From Collinsella sp. (lineage in GTDB: Bacteria; Actinomycetota; Coriobacteriia; Coriobacteriales; Coriobacteriaceae): a stretch of DNA of 27,869 nucleotides. The notes under the pieces were generated by a model that saw only the letters and a list, made by a program, of their open reading frames with translations, ran no database searches and was not told the origin of the DNA. The position numbers and the translations under genes were made by a program. The stretch covers positions 1-27,869 of the forward strand of contig JAGZWV010000024.1 in assembly GCA_018378775.1 (NCBI GenBank), written 5' to 3'. The first letter of the stretch is position 1. Each line of letters starts with the position of its first letter. Positions 14,755 to 22,851 of the stretch are shown here, in pieces.

Positions 14755-17645
14755 CACCGCCGCTCGTGACGTGTGCGCCACAGTTGCAGATAGTGACCGA
14801 TCTGCGCCGATTCGATGCGCTGGTAGGAGCTCGTGGGCAGCGACGTTAAGAACTTCTTTCCGTAGCCCTTCGTCACCAGGCGCGGGTCGGCCAGAATCAG
14901 CACGCCGCAATCGGTCGACGAGCGGATAAGGCGGCCGGCCGCCTGCTTGACCTCGAGCACCGCCTCGGGCAGCGAATAGCGCGCCCAAGCGCGGTCTTCG
15001 CGCAGGTTGCGCTCGCACGAGAGCGGGTCCGTGGGGCTCGAGAACGGCAGCTTGGGAATGATGACGCAGCGCAGCGTCTCGCCGCTGGCGTCGAATCCCT
15101 CCCAGAAGGCCTTAAGAGCAAAAAGCGACGAGGTCGGCTCGTTGATAAACCGGTCGCGCAGGCGACGAGGAGATGAGTTGCGCTGCTGGCAGTTGAGCTC
15201 CAGACCCGCACGGGCCATCTTGGGCTCAACGCGGGCGTACAGGTCTTCCATGTCGCGCCGATTGGTGAACAGTGTGAGCACCGATCCGCCCATGGCAAGA
15301 TGGGCGTCGACCAGCACGCGCTCGAGCGCCGTAAGATAGCTCTCACGATCGCGCGGATCGGGGATATCGCCCGCAACGACTACAGCCATGTTCGAATCGA
15401 AGTCGTAACTCGAGTCCAAGTGCAACGATGAGGATGTTGAAGCACCGATGCGATCGAGGCCGACCGCGTGGTTAAAGTGTTCAAAGCTTTTGGACACCGT
15501 CATGGTCGCCGAGGCAAAGATAGCCGTGTGAACCTCGGGCAGCCACTCGGTTGCCAAGGCCTCGCCAATGTCGATGCGCTCTGCGGTCATTGACTCTCCG
15601 CCGGCACGCAGCCTGCGATTGACCTGCAGCGAATACACGTAGTGTTCATCGGTGCCGTCAATGATGAGTTTGAGGTTCTCGGCCAGCTCGTGCAGGCGGC
15701 GCGAAATATCACCCAGGTCGACAACAACCTCGGGCTTGTCGGCGGCGACGGCTTGCACCAGCGCGTCGACGCTCTTGTCAGCTCGTTCCAATGCATCGAT
15801 GGCAGCGTAGGCCGACGGTAAGAAATCATGCCAGTCGTCAGATTCGCGCAGCTCGGGGCCAATCCATAGATTGGCATTGTCATAACCCCCACGGGCACGG
15901 CGGCCGAGCTCGCGAACGTCATCGAACACGTCGGCGATTGCCATGCTCGCGCGCGCAACCGTCGACGTCGCCTTGGCAGTAAGGCCCAGATAGAACGTAG
16001 AGCCCTCGGAGGTTGCCAAATCACGGGAAACCTGGCTTAGCGCACCGGTGCTCGAGCCACCCAGGCGCTCAAACAGAACGCGTGATTCGTCCGCCGACAC
16101 CACGCGCGCCCACTGGCGGCGCGCCTCGCGCTCGATGGAATGGGCCTCGTCGATTACCCAATGACGAATCGGAGGCAAAATCCTGCCCTCGGCCGCAACG
16201 TTGCGGAACAGCAGGGAATGGTTGGTGACCACCACATCGGCATGCGCCGCACGACGGCGAGCGCCGTGGACCAAACATTTATCAGGGAAAAACGGGCAGA
16301 GGCGACGAGCACACTCGCGCGAGGCCGTCGTAAAGTCGGGGCGGTTGACGCTGCGCCACCGAATGCCAAGTGAGTCGAGGTCGCCATCGGCTGATTGGCA
16401 GACGTACGCCATAATGACCGCGACCGCCGTGAGCGTGTCCGCCGGATCGCGCTTGGTGGTAATCTCGGCCTGGCCGCGGCTCATGCGCTCAAGCTTGCGC
16501 AGGCACGGATAGTGGTCATACCCCTTGAGAGCGCAAAATGACAGACCACCGTCCAGTTGCTCGGCAAGTTTTGGCAGCTCATGGTACATGAGCTGGTCGG
16601 CGAGATTGTTCGATTTGGTCGCAATACCAACCGTGATGTTGTTACGGCGTGCTGCCTCGGCAAAAGGCACCAGATAGGCCATCGATTTGCCGACGCCCGT
16701 GCCCGCCTCAATTACACGATGAGTGCCCGTGACCAGCGCATCGCGGACCTCGAGCGCCATCGCAATCTGCTCATCACGCGGCTCGTAGGTGGGGTACATG
16801 CGATTGACCAGGCCACCTGGCGCATAGTCTGCCTCAATCTCCTCACGACTCGGCATCTTGAGGACCGGCAGTTCGTCGGCGTCCACCCGATCGTCGGCGC
16901 GATCGGCCTTGAGAACGTCAGCACGAGCGGCGCTGAGAGAGAAGATAGAACCAGGGTTCTGCCCTGCCAAGAATGAGAAGATAGGACGATAGGACCAAGG
17001 CACATCCGGATGCATGTCGGCTAGGCGCGCCATGAGGCCCTGGGGCAAGTCGGTGAGCGCCACGAGCAACACGCGCCATACGCCACACAGGGCGTCGACG
17101 TCGGCATTGGCACGGTGTGATACCGAGTCACAGCCAAACAGATCGGCCATAAAAGACAGCTTGTGCGAGGCCAGGCGCGGAAGCGCGATTCGCGACAGCG
17201 CCAGCGAATCGATCCAAATATCGCTCACGTTGACGCCGCCTTTGACCGACTCGATAAACGAGCGGTCGAACGTGGCGTTATGTGCGATCACCGGGCAACC
17301 ACCGACAAAATCGGCGAGAGCGGCGACGGCCTCAACGGCCGACGGGGCATCTGCCACATCGGCATTTGTAATGCTCGTGAGCTCGGTAATCTCGGCGGGA
17401 ATCAGCTGCTTGGGATGCACGAAGGTATCGAAACGGTCGACGATCTCGCGGCCCGAAAGACGGGCCGCCGAGATCTCGATCAGTTCATTGTCCTGCACCG
17501 AAAGACCTGTGGTCTCGGTATCGAGGACAATCACATCTTCCTCGATAAGACCAAAGGACTGCGTTTTGGCGCGTTCGGCAAGCGTGGCATAGGAGTCGAT
17601 GACAAACTGCGGCGTTCCTGACGAAACCGCGTCCTCGATTAGCAT
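14751..17645 (-). CDS. DinG-like helicase with N-terminal DEDD exonuclease domain
   Basis: A 964-residue DNA-repair protein. Residues about 37-200 are a DnaQ-type 3'-5' exonuclease domain (VLDTETTGL with D42 and E44; PVIAHNATFDRSF). The rest is an XPD/DinG superfamily 2 helicase with Walker A EAGTGVGKS near 313 and the DEAH box VIDEAHSIE near 497. Cysteines in HYPCLRK and CARRLCPFFPDKC are placed like the four ligands of an XPD-type iron-sulfur cluster. C-terminal helicase motifs include FWEGFDASGETLRC and QAAGRLIRSSTDCG. The ATG overlaps the ddl stop by 7 nt (ATGCTAA), so the genes are coupled. Exonuclease-DinG fusions are known in Gram-positives. The convergent PafBC-like genes fit a DNA-damage neighbourhood. 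Confidence 0.92.
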   Translation of the reverse strand: MLIEDAVSSGTPQFVIDSYATLAERAKTQSFGLIEEDVIVLDTETTGLSVQDNELIEISAARLSGREIVDRFDTFVHPKQLIPAEITELTSITNADVADAPSAVEAVAALADFVGGCPVIAHNATFDRSFIESVKGGVNVSDIWIDSLALSRIALPRLASHKLSFMADLFGCDSVSHRANADVDALCGVWRVLLVALTDLPQGLMARLADMHPDVPWSYRPIFSFLAGQNPGSIFSLSAARADVLKADRADDRVDADELPVLKMPSREEIEADYAPGGLVNRMYPTYEPRDEQIAMALEVRDALVTGTHRVIEAGTGVGKSMAYLVPFAEAARRNNITVGIATKSNNLADQLMYHELPKLAEQLDGGLSFCALKGYDHYPCLRKLERMSRGQAEITTKRDPADTLTAVAVIMAYVCQSADGDLDSLGIRWRSVNRPDFTTASRECARRLCPFFPDKCLVHGARRRAAHADVVVTNHSLLFRNVAAEGRILPPIRHWVIDEAHSIEREARRQWARVVSADESRVLFERLGGSSTGALSQVSRDLATSEGSTFYLGLTAKATSTVARASMAIADVFDDVRELGRRARGGYDNANLWIGPELRESDDWHDFLPSAYAAIDALERADKSVDALVQAVAADKPEVVVDLGDISRRLHELAENLKLIIDGTDEHYVYSLQVNRRLRAGGESMTAERIDIGEALATEWLPEVHTAIFASATMTVSKSFEHFNHAVGLDRIGASTSSSLHLDSSYDFDSNMAVVVAGDIPDPRDRESYLTALERVLVDAHLAMGGSVLTLFTNRRDMEDLYARVEPKMARAGLELNCQQRNSSPRRLRDRFINEPTSSLFALKAFWEGFDASGETLRCVIIPKLPFSSPTDPLSCERNLREDRAWARYSLPEAVLEVKQAAGRLIRSSTDCGVLILADPRLVTKGYGKKFLTSLPTSSYQRIESAQIGHYLQLWRTRHERRC

Positions 17646-18604
17646 GCAATGCCCGCTCGACGAAGGCCCATACGGATCAGGCTGTCACAGACCTGCGGGA
17701 ACGTCATGTCGTCGGTGTGGCGGATCTCGTCCGGATACAGCGACGTATCGGTCATGCCGGGAATGGTATTGGTCTCGAGGATAACGGGGCCGTCCTCACT
17801 CACGATAAAGTCGCTGCGCGAGATACCCAGGCAACCGAGGGCCTTGTGAGCAGCACAGGCAAGCTCCTGGGCACGAGCGTAATTCTCGGGTGAAATCTGC
17901 GCCGGAATGCGATGGATGTCCGTAGGGTCGACATACTTCACGTCCAGATCGTAGAACTCACAGTCCTCGGGCTTACGAATCTCGACAATCGGCAGAGCGC
18001 GCACGTCATCTTCGCCGTATACGCCGACGGTGATCTCGGTACCCTCGATGCACTTCTCGACCAGTACTTTGTCGCCGTACTCAAACGCCTTGGCGATTGC
18101 CGCGGGCAGCTCGGAGGGCTCATGGACCAGGGAAATGCCATAGCTGGAACCGTTGACGGCCGGCTTCACAAAGCAGCGCTCGCCACAAACCTCGACGATA
18201 TGATCGATATCGACTTCATCGCCCACCTCGAGCGCAAGGCCGGGGGCAATGGGAATGCCCGCCTTGGCGTACAGGAGCTTAGAGACCTCCTTGTCGGCAC
18301 CGCAGGCGCTGGCAAGCACGCCCGAAGCCGTGTAGGGGATACCCAGGGTCTCCATGGCGCCTTGCATGGCGCCATCCTCGCCGCCGGCACCGTGCATGGC
18401 GATAAACGCCACGTCAAAGCCGCCGGTTGCCATGGTTACCATAAAGTCATCAGCGGCCGTATCGAGCAGCTCCACCGAGGTGTAGCCGGCTTCCTTCAGT
18501 GCCACCACAACGTTCTTTCCCGAATTAAGCGAGATCTCGCGCTCGGCGGAATGACCGCCCGCCAAGACCGCTACGTGCATGTTCTCTAGGCTTTTACCCG
18601 GCAT
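17639..18604 (-). CDS. ddl: D-alanine--D-alanine ligase
   Basis: Cytosolic ATP-grasp ligase that makes D-Ala-D-Ala for peptidoglycan; 321 residues, normal length. Recognisable: VAVLAGGHSAEREISL at the N-terminus, MHGAGGEDGAMQGAMETLGIPYTASG, the ATP-grasp strand GERCFVKPAVNGSSYGIS, EKCIEGTEITVGVYG and the metal-binding ETNTIPGMTDTSLYP. The start at 18604 is supported by GAGGAGG 9 nt upstream; a second in-frame ATG (18580) lacks an RBS. It is transcribed divergently from rlmN across an 85-nt gap and is translationally coupled to the DinG-like gene. D-Ala-D-Ala rather than D-Ala-D-Lac specificity is assumed from the general family. Confidence 0.95.
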   Translation of the reverse strand: MPGKSLENMHVAVLAGGHSAEREISLNSGKNVVVALKEAGYTSVELLDTAADDFMVTMATGGFDVAFIAMHGAGGEDGAMQGAMETLGIPYTASGVLASACGADKEVSKLLYAKAGIPIAPGLALEVGDEVDIDHIVEVCGERCFVKPAVNGSSYGISLVHEPSELPAAIAKAFEYGDKVLVEKCIEGTEITVGVYGEDDVRALPIVEIRKPEDCEFYDLDVKYVDPTDIHRIPAQISPENYARAQELACAAHKALGCLGISRSDFIVSEDGPVILETNTIPGMTDTSLYPDEIRHTDDMTFPQVCDSLIRMGLRRAGIAC

Positions 18605-18689
18605 GGGCAGACTCCTCCTCTATAATTTCTGCAGCTGATACCATATTGTAGCGATACCCTCTACGTTTCCCCAAAATCGAAAGGCTTCC

Positions 18690-19742
18690 ATGAATCCCAG
18701 GACTAAATCTCAGGACATTCGCGACTTGAGCCAAAACGATATTCGCGAGCTCGTGGCCGAGCTTGGCCAGCCCGCCTTCCGCGCGAAGCAGCTCATCGAA
18801 TGGGTCTATGAGAAGAACGTTTGTTCGTTCGACGACATGACCAACCTTCCCAAGGCTTTCCGCGAGCAGCTTAAAGAGGCTTTTGCCTTTGATACGCCGA
18901 CTGAACTCACCAAGCAGGTTTCCAAAGATGGCTCGCGCAAGTATCTGCTCGAGTACCACGACGGCATTTCCGTCGAAACTGTCGGTATGCCCCGTCGCAA
19001 CAAGCTTTCCGTCTGCGTTTCCACCCAGGCAGGCTGCGGCATGGGCTGTGCCTTTTGCGCTACCGGCCTCAACGGCCTCAAGCGCTCTCTGACCGCTCAA
19101 GAGATCGTCGACCAGGTACTTCATGTATCCAACGACTTTGGCGAGCGCGTCACGAGCGTTGTCTTCATGGGCCAGGGCGAGCCGTTTGCCAACTACGACG
19201 AGGTTCTCAAGGCGTTGCGAATCCTCAACGACCCCGATGGCATCGGTATCGGTGCTCGTCACCTCACCGTCTCTACCAGTGGCGTTATTCCCGGTATTCG
19301 CAAATTTGCCGACATCCCCGAGCAGTTCACACTTGCTGTTTCACTGCATTCCGCCATCCAGTCGACGCGCAATAAGCTCATGCCCGGTGTTAAGAAGTAC
19401 ACGCTGCTCCGCCTTCACGAAGCGCTTCAGCTCTACACCGAGAAGACTGGCCGCCGCCCGACCTATGAGTATGCCATGATCGAAGGCGTCAACGATACGA
19501 ATCCCGAGATGCAGGCGCTCTGCGACTTCTGCGAGGGAACGCTGTGCCACGTTAACCTCATTCAGCTTAACGACATCGAGGGTAGCCCGCTCAAGCCGTC
19601 GCCGATTCATAAGGTTGAGGATCTTCAGCGTCGTCTTGAGTCCCGTGGCATCGAGACCACAATTCGCAACTCCCGTGGTAATGATATTGACGCCGCTTGT
19701 GGACAGCTGAAGCAGCGCTTCAAAGTTCAGAAGAACGCATAG
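18690..19742 (+). CDS. rlmN: 23S rRNA (and tRNA) adenine-C2 methyltransferase RlmN
   Basis: Radical-SAM methyltransferase that methylates C2 of A2503 in 23S rRNA and A37 of some tRNAs; 350 residues. The cluster-binding motif is C116-GMG-C120-AF-C123 (TQAGCGMGCAFCATG). Also visible are the N-terminal FRAKQLIEWVYEKNV segment, GQGEPFANYDEVLKAL, SLHSAIQSTRNKLMP, the YEYAMIEGVND motif and, near the end, DIDAACGQL, whose Cys is the methyl-carrier residue of the family. The RBS is AAAGG about 6 nt before the ATG. It stands alone, divergent from ddl, with a strong terminator after it. Codon use is strongly biased to favoured C/T-ending codons, suggesting good expression. Confidence 0.97.
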   Translation: MNPRTKSQDIRDLSQNDIRELVAELGQPAFRAKQLIEWVYEKNVCSFDDMTNLPKAFREQLKEAFAFDTPTELTKQVSKDGSRKYLLEYHDGISVETVGMPRRNKLSVCVSTQAGCGMGCAFCATGLNGLKRSLTAQEIVDQVLHVSNDFGERVTSVVFMGQGEPFANYDEVLKALRILNDPDGIGIGARHLTVSTSGVIPGIRKFADIPEQFTLAVSLHSAIQSTRNKLMPGVKKYTLLRLHEALQLYTEKTGRRPTYEYAMIEGVNDTNPEMQALCDFCEGTLCHVNLIQLNDIEGSPLKPSPIHKVEDLQRRLESRGIETTIRNSRGNDIDAACGQLKQRFKVQKNA

Positions 19743-19760
19743 GGGAGTCGCACCCCAAAA

Positions 19761-19776
19761 CGTTTCATGTGAAACA
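19761..19776. other. Degenerate parS-like site
   Basis: CGTTTCATGTGAAACA differs at two positions from the perfect parS TGTTTCACGTGAAACA found three times at 21923-22016. It sits between the rlmN stop and its terminator, about 0.4 kb past the parB stop. ParB sites tolerate some mismatch, so weak ParB binding is possible. Confidence 0.5.
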
Positions 19777-19780
19777 TCGA

Positions 19781-19819
19781 ACGGCCCCGGTTGCAGAATA
19801 TGCAACCGGGGCCGTTTCA
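19781..19819 (+). terminator. Terminator of rlmN
   Basis: A perfect 15-bp stem, 19781-19795 with 19801-19815, around a 5-nt loop, followed by TTTCATTT on the plus strand. Positioned 40 nt after the rlmN stop. Confidence 0.88.
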
Positions 19820-19878
19820 TTTATTGGCCTTAATTTTGAATTAGCTGCTACTGGTCCCATTTTTACGGCCAAAATAAG

Positions 19879-19910
19879 GGGTCCTTGTCTCGTGAATCAG
19901 ACAAGGACCC
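19879..19910 (-). terminator. Terminator of the parA-parB operon
   Basis: GGGTCCTTGTCT (19879-19890) pairs with AGACAAGGACCC (19899-19910), 12 bp with an 8-nt loop. On the minus strand it is followed by CCTTATTTT. It lies 30 nt past the stop of the small gene that ends the operon. Confidence 0.8.
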
Positions 19911-19932
19911 ATCACAATATGCTAAGTAATTG

Positions 19933-19944
19933 TTAGGTACCTAA
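19933..19944. repeat. 12-bp palindrome TTAGGTACCTAA, copy 1
   Basis: Perfect palindrome overlapping the stop codon of the small gene after parB. An identical copy is at 23437-23448, in front of the khpB-like gene. The two copies bracket the small gene, parB, parA, parS, rsmG and khpB. It may be an operator or coincidence. Confidence 0.4.
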
Positions 19945-20195
19945 TAGCCTACATTTTCCCATTGGTTGCTGACCCAACCCTGATTAATCTTGGGATTCTT
20001 CGTTACCTGAGCAGTACGCATTGCAACATCTTCTGTCATAACATCCATTTTCTTCTTGGATGTATCGATAATATCTTGCGCACTACGAAGCAAACGACCT
20101 CGAAGTTCATCGTCTGTCGCGATCTTATAGCCAGCAAAGGCACCAGCCGCGACAGTCGTCGCCAATGCAATCGCAGTTAAAATTCTATTCCTCAT
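19941..20195 (-). CDS. Small membrane-anchored protein downstream of parB
   Basis: An 84-residue protein with ATG at 20195 and AAGGAGG five nt upstream. A short basic start (MRNR) leads into one hydrophobic helix (ILTAIALATTVAAGAFAGYKI); the remainder is a charged, probably cytoplasmic tail (DDELRGRLLRSAQDIIDTSKKK). Layout resembles YtxH-type anchored proteins, but similarity is too weak to assert. Its start lies inside the last codons of parB (11-nt overlap), and its RBS is within parB, so it is translationally coupled and made with ParA and ParB. A role in anchoring or modulating the segregation system is speculation from position. Confidence 0.75.
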   Translation of the reverse strand: MRNRILTAIALATTVAAGAFAGYKIATDDELRGRLLRSAQDIIDTSKKKMDVMTEDVAMRTAQVTKNPKINQGWVSNQWENVGY

Positions 20196-21090
20196 CTTGG
20201 CCTCCTTGATCAATCTGAATCATTTCGCCAAGAATACGAGAGAGCTCTTCCTCGTCTTTAAACTCAATCTCAATCTTATTCTTTCCACGCGAGCTCTTCA
20301 CACGCACGTTGGTATTAAAAACCTGACGAAGCACGCGGGCTGCCTTTTTAAAAGACTGAGGGGTTGCAGGCCTCGGCGTCTTAGGTGTCTCTCCGGCAGA
20401 AAACAACGGAGCAAGATTTTCTGTCGCTCTTACGGAAAGGCCCTCTGCAACAACCTTCTCTGCAAGTCGAATTCGAGCATCCTCATAGGGAACTGCAAGA
20501 ATCGCACGTGCATGACCAGCAGTAAGTTTACCCTCAAAAATCATCTGCTGAACTACTTCGGGGAGATCGAGAAGACGCAGTGAGTTTGTAATTGCAGAGC
20601 GTGACTTGCTTACTGCCTTCGACAATGCCTCCTGGGTCATACCGCTGGCATCGATGAGCTGTCGATAGCCCTTAGCCTCTTCGACGGGATTCAGATCTGA
20701 ACGTTGAAGGTTTTCGATAAGAGCAAGAGCCAGCATCTCTTCATCATTTACCTCTTTAAGAATGACTGGCAATTCTTCAAGGCCAGCAAGCTTTGACGCC
20801 TGGTAACGACGCTCACCAGCGATGATCTCATAGCCGTTTCCATGCTTGCGAACCAAAAGCGGCTGCAAAACGCCATGTTCTTGGATTGACTCGCTCAACT
20901 CGCGAAGTTCAGTTTCGTTAAAGTGAATTCGCGGCTGATTAGGGTTGGGAACGATATCCTCAATAGGTAGTTTTGTTTCAGATGGAGCATTTGAAGCCGA
21001 TGCAGCCGAACCGCCGGTCTCATACTCGGCCTCTGAAACCAAAGCATTCAGTCCACGTCCCAATCCGCCACGTTTCTTTACACTAGGCAC
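20185..21090 (-). CDS. parB: Chromosome-partitioning protein ParB (Spo0J family)
   Basis: CTP-dependent DNA clamp that loads at parS and organises the origin; 301 residues. Visible in order: N-terminal KKRGGLGRGLNALVSE, a linker, the PNPNQPRIHF segment, the nucleotide-binding ARR motif in AGERRYQASKLAGLEELPVI, the LIENLQRSDLNPVEEAKGY block, a helix-turn-helix for parS (MTQEALSKAVSKSRSAITNS) and the C-terminal dimerisation domain. The start codon is GTG at 21090, eight nt inside the 3' end of parA, so the genes are coupled. Its binding sites lie just upstream of parA. Base composition is lower in GC than genes to the left. Confidence 0.96.
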   Translation of the reverse strand: MPSVKKRGGLGRGLNALVSEAEYETGGSAASASNAPSETKLPIEDIVPNPNQPRIHFNETELRELSESIQEHGVLQPLLVRKHGNGYEIIAGERRYQASKLAGLEELPVILKEVNDEEMLALALIENLQRSDLNPVEEAKGYRQLIDASGMTQEALSKAVSKSRSAITNSLRLLDLPEVVQQMIFEGKLTAGHARAILAVPYEDARIRLAEKVVAEGLSVRATENLAPLFSAGETPKTPRPATPQSFKKAARVLRQVFNTNVRVKSSRGKNKIEIEFKDEEELSRILGEMIQIDQGGQDEE

Positions 21091-21883
21091 GCTTGATCAC
21101 CTCTTTTGCAAGGTTCATATATGCTTTTGCACCCTTATTTTGAGGTGCATAGGTAATTACTGGTTCTCCAAAAGACGGAGCTTCGGAGATTTTAACCGTA
21201 CGGGGGATTAGCGTCTTAAACGCCTTATCACCAAAGTACGATTGAACCTCCTCAACAACCTGATTCGATAGTGAAGTACGCGAGTCATACATGGTCATAA
21301 GCACACCATAGGTGTCTAAGCCCTTGTTCAGCCTTGATTTGACCATCTTCATTGACTCAAGCAGCTTCGTAACGCCCTCGAGTGCGTAATATTCGCACTG
21401 GATCGGAATCAAAACGCTGTCTGCTGCGGTCAAAGCGTTGATAGTAAGCAGGCCGAGCGAAGGAGGACAGTCAATGAAAATAAAATCGAACTCGTCCTGA
21501 ATCGGCTCAAGCAAATCTTTGAGGCGGGTTTCACGTGCAATTGCGCTTACGAGCTCAATTTCGGCGCCTGCAAGCTGAATTGTAGCTGGAATTACGAATA
21601 CCTTTTTGCAATTTGTATCAAGAACAAGTGATTCTGCCGGCACATCATTCAACAATGCATCATAGATGCAGTGATCAAGGTCTTCTTTTTCAATTCCGAA
21701 TCCACTGGTGCTGTTTCCCTGCGGATCAAAATCGACAATCAGTGTCTTACGACCCTGCTCACCCAGTGCTGCTGCAAGGTTTACAGCCGTCGTTGACTTA
21801 CCGACGCCGCCTTTTTGATTGATGATTGCAATGATACGCGTGTCTTTTGCGCTCTTTGAACGCTTAACGTCGCGAAATCCCAC
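21083..21883 (-). CDS. parA: Chromosome-partitioning ATPase ParA (Soj family)
   Basis: Walker-type ATPase that binds DNA non-specifically in its ATP-dimer form and is stimulated by ParB; 266 residues. The deviant Walker A box is KGGVGKSTTAVNLAAALG near residue 24, followed by LIVDFDPQGNSTSGFG, FIFIDCPPSLGLLTINAL and the terminal PSFGEPVITYAP block typical of Soj. A short N-terminal extension of about 17 residues (GFRDVKRSKSAKDTR) precedes the fold. The start is GTG at 21883 with AGGAGGG five nt upstream. The upstream interval to rsmG carries three parS copies, so ParB bound there could also affect parA transcription. Confidence 0.96.
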   Translation of the reverse strand: MGFRDVKRSKSAKDTRIIAIINQKGGVGKSTTAVNLAAALGEQGRKTLIVDFDPQGNSTSGFGIEKEDLDHCIYDALLNDVPAESLVLDTNCKKVFVIPATIQLAGAEIELVSAIARETRLKDLLEPIQDEFDFIFIDCPPSLGLLTINALTAADSVLIPIQCEYYALEGVTKLLESMKMVKSRLNKGLDTYGVLMTMYDSRTSLSNQVVEEVQSYFGDKAFKTLIPRTVKISEAPSFGEPVITYAPQNKGAKAYMNLAKEVIKRA

Positions 21884-21922
21884 GGTCCCTCCTGGTGTGT
21901 ATTAAAGCTGTCAAACGGAGGA

Positions 21923-21938
21923 TGTTTCACGTGAAACA
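21923..21938. other. parS site 1 (perfect)
   Basis: TGTTTCACGTGAAACA, the exact 16-bp ParB-binding palindrome known from Bacillus and many other bacteria. It lies 40 nt upstream of the parA start. Confidence 0.95.
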
Positions 21939-21961
21939 TTCCGAATCGATATCAACCGCCA

Positions 21962-21977
21962 TGTTTCACGTGAAACA
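21962..21977. other. parS site 2 (perfect)
   Basis: Second exact copy of TGTTTCACGTGAAACA, 39 bp centre-to-centre from site 1, between parA and rsmG. Confidence 0.95.
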
Positions 21978-22000
21978 CTGCAAGTTGTTAGTATCCATTA

Positions 22001-22016
22001 TGTTTCACGTGAAACA
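22001..22016. other. parS site 3 (perfect)
   Basis: Third exact copy, again 39 bp from the previous one, ending one base before the rsmG stop codon. The equal 39-bp spacing (close to four helical turns) puts the three sites nearly on the same helix face. Confidence 0.95.
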
Positions 22017-22017
22017 T

Positions 22018-22755
22018 CTAGGCAAGCGGATTCTTCTTTGCCACGCCATTTGCACGAGGCAATGAAACGGATGCTGGATGACTCTTCTTAAGAACAATGA
22101 ACTCCCTGTGACCCAAGCCTTCAGGCAAATCAATTGTGTCATTCAGAAGCAAAGTGAAGCCGCAAATCTTAGCTGCTGACATGCCGGAAGCAAGCTCCTC
22201 ATCCGAAGGATTGCCCTTGGTTATAACAAATAGCCCTCCATCCTTCAGATACGGAGCCGCATACTCAACAAGAATCGGTAGAGGGGCCAGTGCGCGGGCG
22301 GTTACAACAGAGAACTGCTTCTTATGGCTCCGAGCATATTCTTCAAGACGATCATGAACCGCATGGGCATGTTTCAATCCAAGAGCATGGACAAAGGAAT
22401 TTACCGCATCAACCTTCTTGCCAACAGAGTCAATATAAGTAGCTTTACGATGCGTGGTTATGGTTAATGGAATACCAGGGAAGCCCGCACCTGTTCCCAT
22501 ATCGAGCAAAGCTCCCTCAGGAGCCTTGTTGATATAGGGGAGCAAAACAAGTGAGTCGAGGATATGAAGTACTGCAGCATCTTCTACGTTAAGAATACGG
22601 GTGAGATTGGTTGTCTTATTTGTTTCTAGAACCAAATCCAAATGCTGAATACATTTCCTCAGCTCAACATCAGTTACGCTCAAGGAATACTCTTTGCAAT
22701 AGAAAGCTAGACGACTCAACATCTCGTCAGCTTGCTGATCAGTAAATACTAACAA
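22018..22755 (-). CDS. rsmG: 16S rRNA guanine-N7 methyltransferase RsmG
   Basis: SAM-dependent methyltransferase modifying G527 of 16S rRNA; 245 residues. Family motifs: TTNLTRILNVEDAAVLHILDSL, the SAM-binding LLDMGTGAGFPGIPL, VVTARALAPLPILVEYAAP and FVITKGNPSDEEL. The open frame continues to a TTG at 22803, but that codon lies in the T-run of the khpB terminator and has no RBS. The TTG at 22755 has AAGGAG six nt upstream and is preferred. The very basic C-terminus ends one base before parS site 3. It follows a strong terminator, so it probably has its own promoter and may be co-transcribed with parA and parB. Confidence 0.95.
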   Translation of the reverse strand: MLVFTDQQADEMLSRLAFYCKEYSLSVTDVELRKCIQHLDLVLETNKTTNLTRILNVEDAAVLHILDSLVLLPYINKAPEGALLDMGTGAGFPGIPLTITTHRKATYIDSVGKKVDAVNSFVHALGLKHAHAVHDRLEEYARSHKKQFSVVTARALAPLPILVEYAAPYLKDGGLFVITKGNPSDEELASGMSAAKICGFTLLLNDTIDLPEGLGHREFIVLKKSHPASVSLPRANGVAKKNPLA

Positions 22756-22801
22756 CGAAAGCTCCTTTCTGACAAAAATCAGCGTATCGAGAACTTTTGA
22801 C

Positions 22802-22833
22802 AAAAAAAGGGGACGTGGAAACCACGTCCCCTT
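22802..22833 (-). terminator. Terminator after the khpB-like gene
   Basis: A perfect 12-bp stem (22807-22818 with 22822-22833) around a 3-nt loop, followed on the minus strand by seven Ts. Strong intrinsic terminator ending the rpmH-to-khpB operon and separating it from rsmG. Confidence 0.92.
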
Positions 22834-22851
22834 AGCATAAACTCGAGTAGA

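Noticed and set aside
18605..18689. TATAAT at 18621-18626 as rlmN promoter -10
   Set aside because: The sequence 17 nt upstream (inside the ddl start region) has no -35 resemblance, so the element is not convincing.
22756..22803. TTG at 22803 as rsmG start
   Set aside because: It lies in the T-run of the preceding terminator and has no RBS, whereas TTG 22755 has AAGGAG at good spacing.
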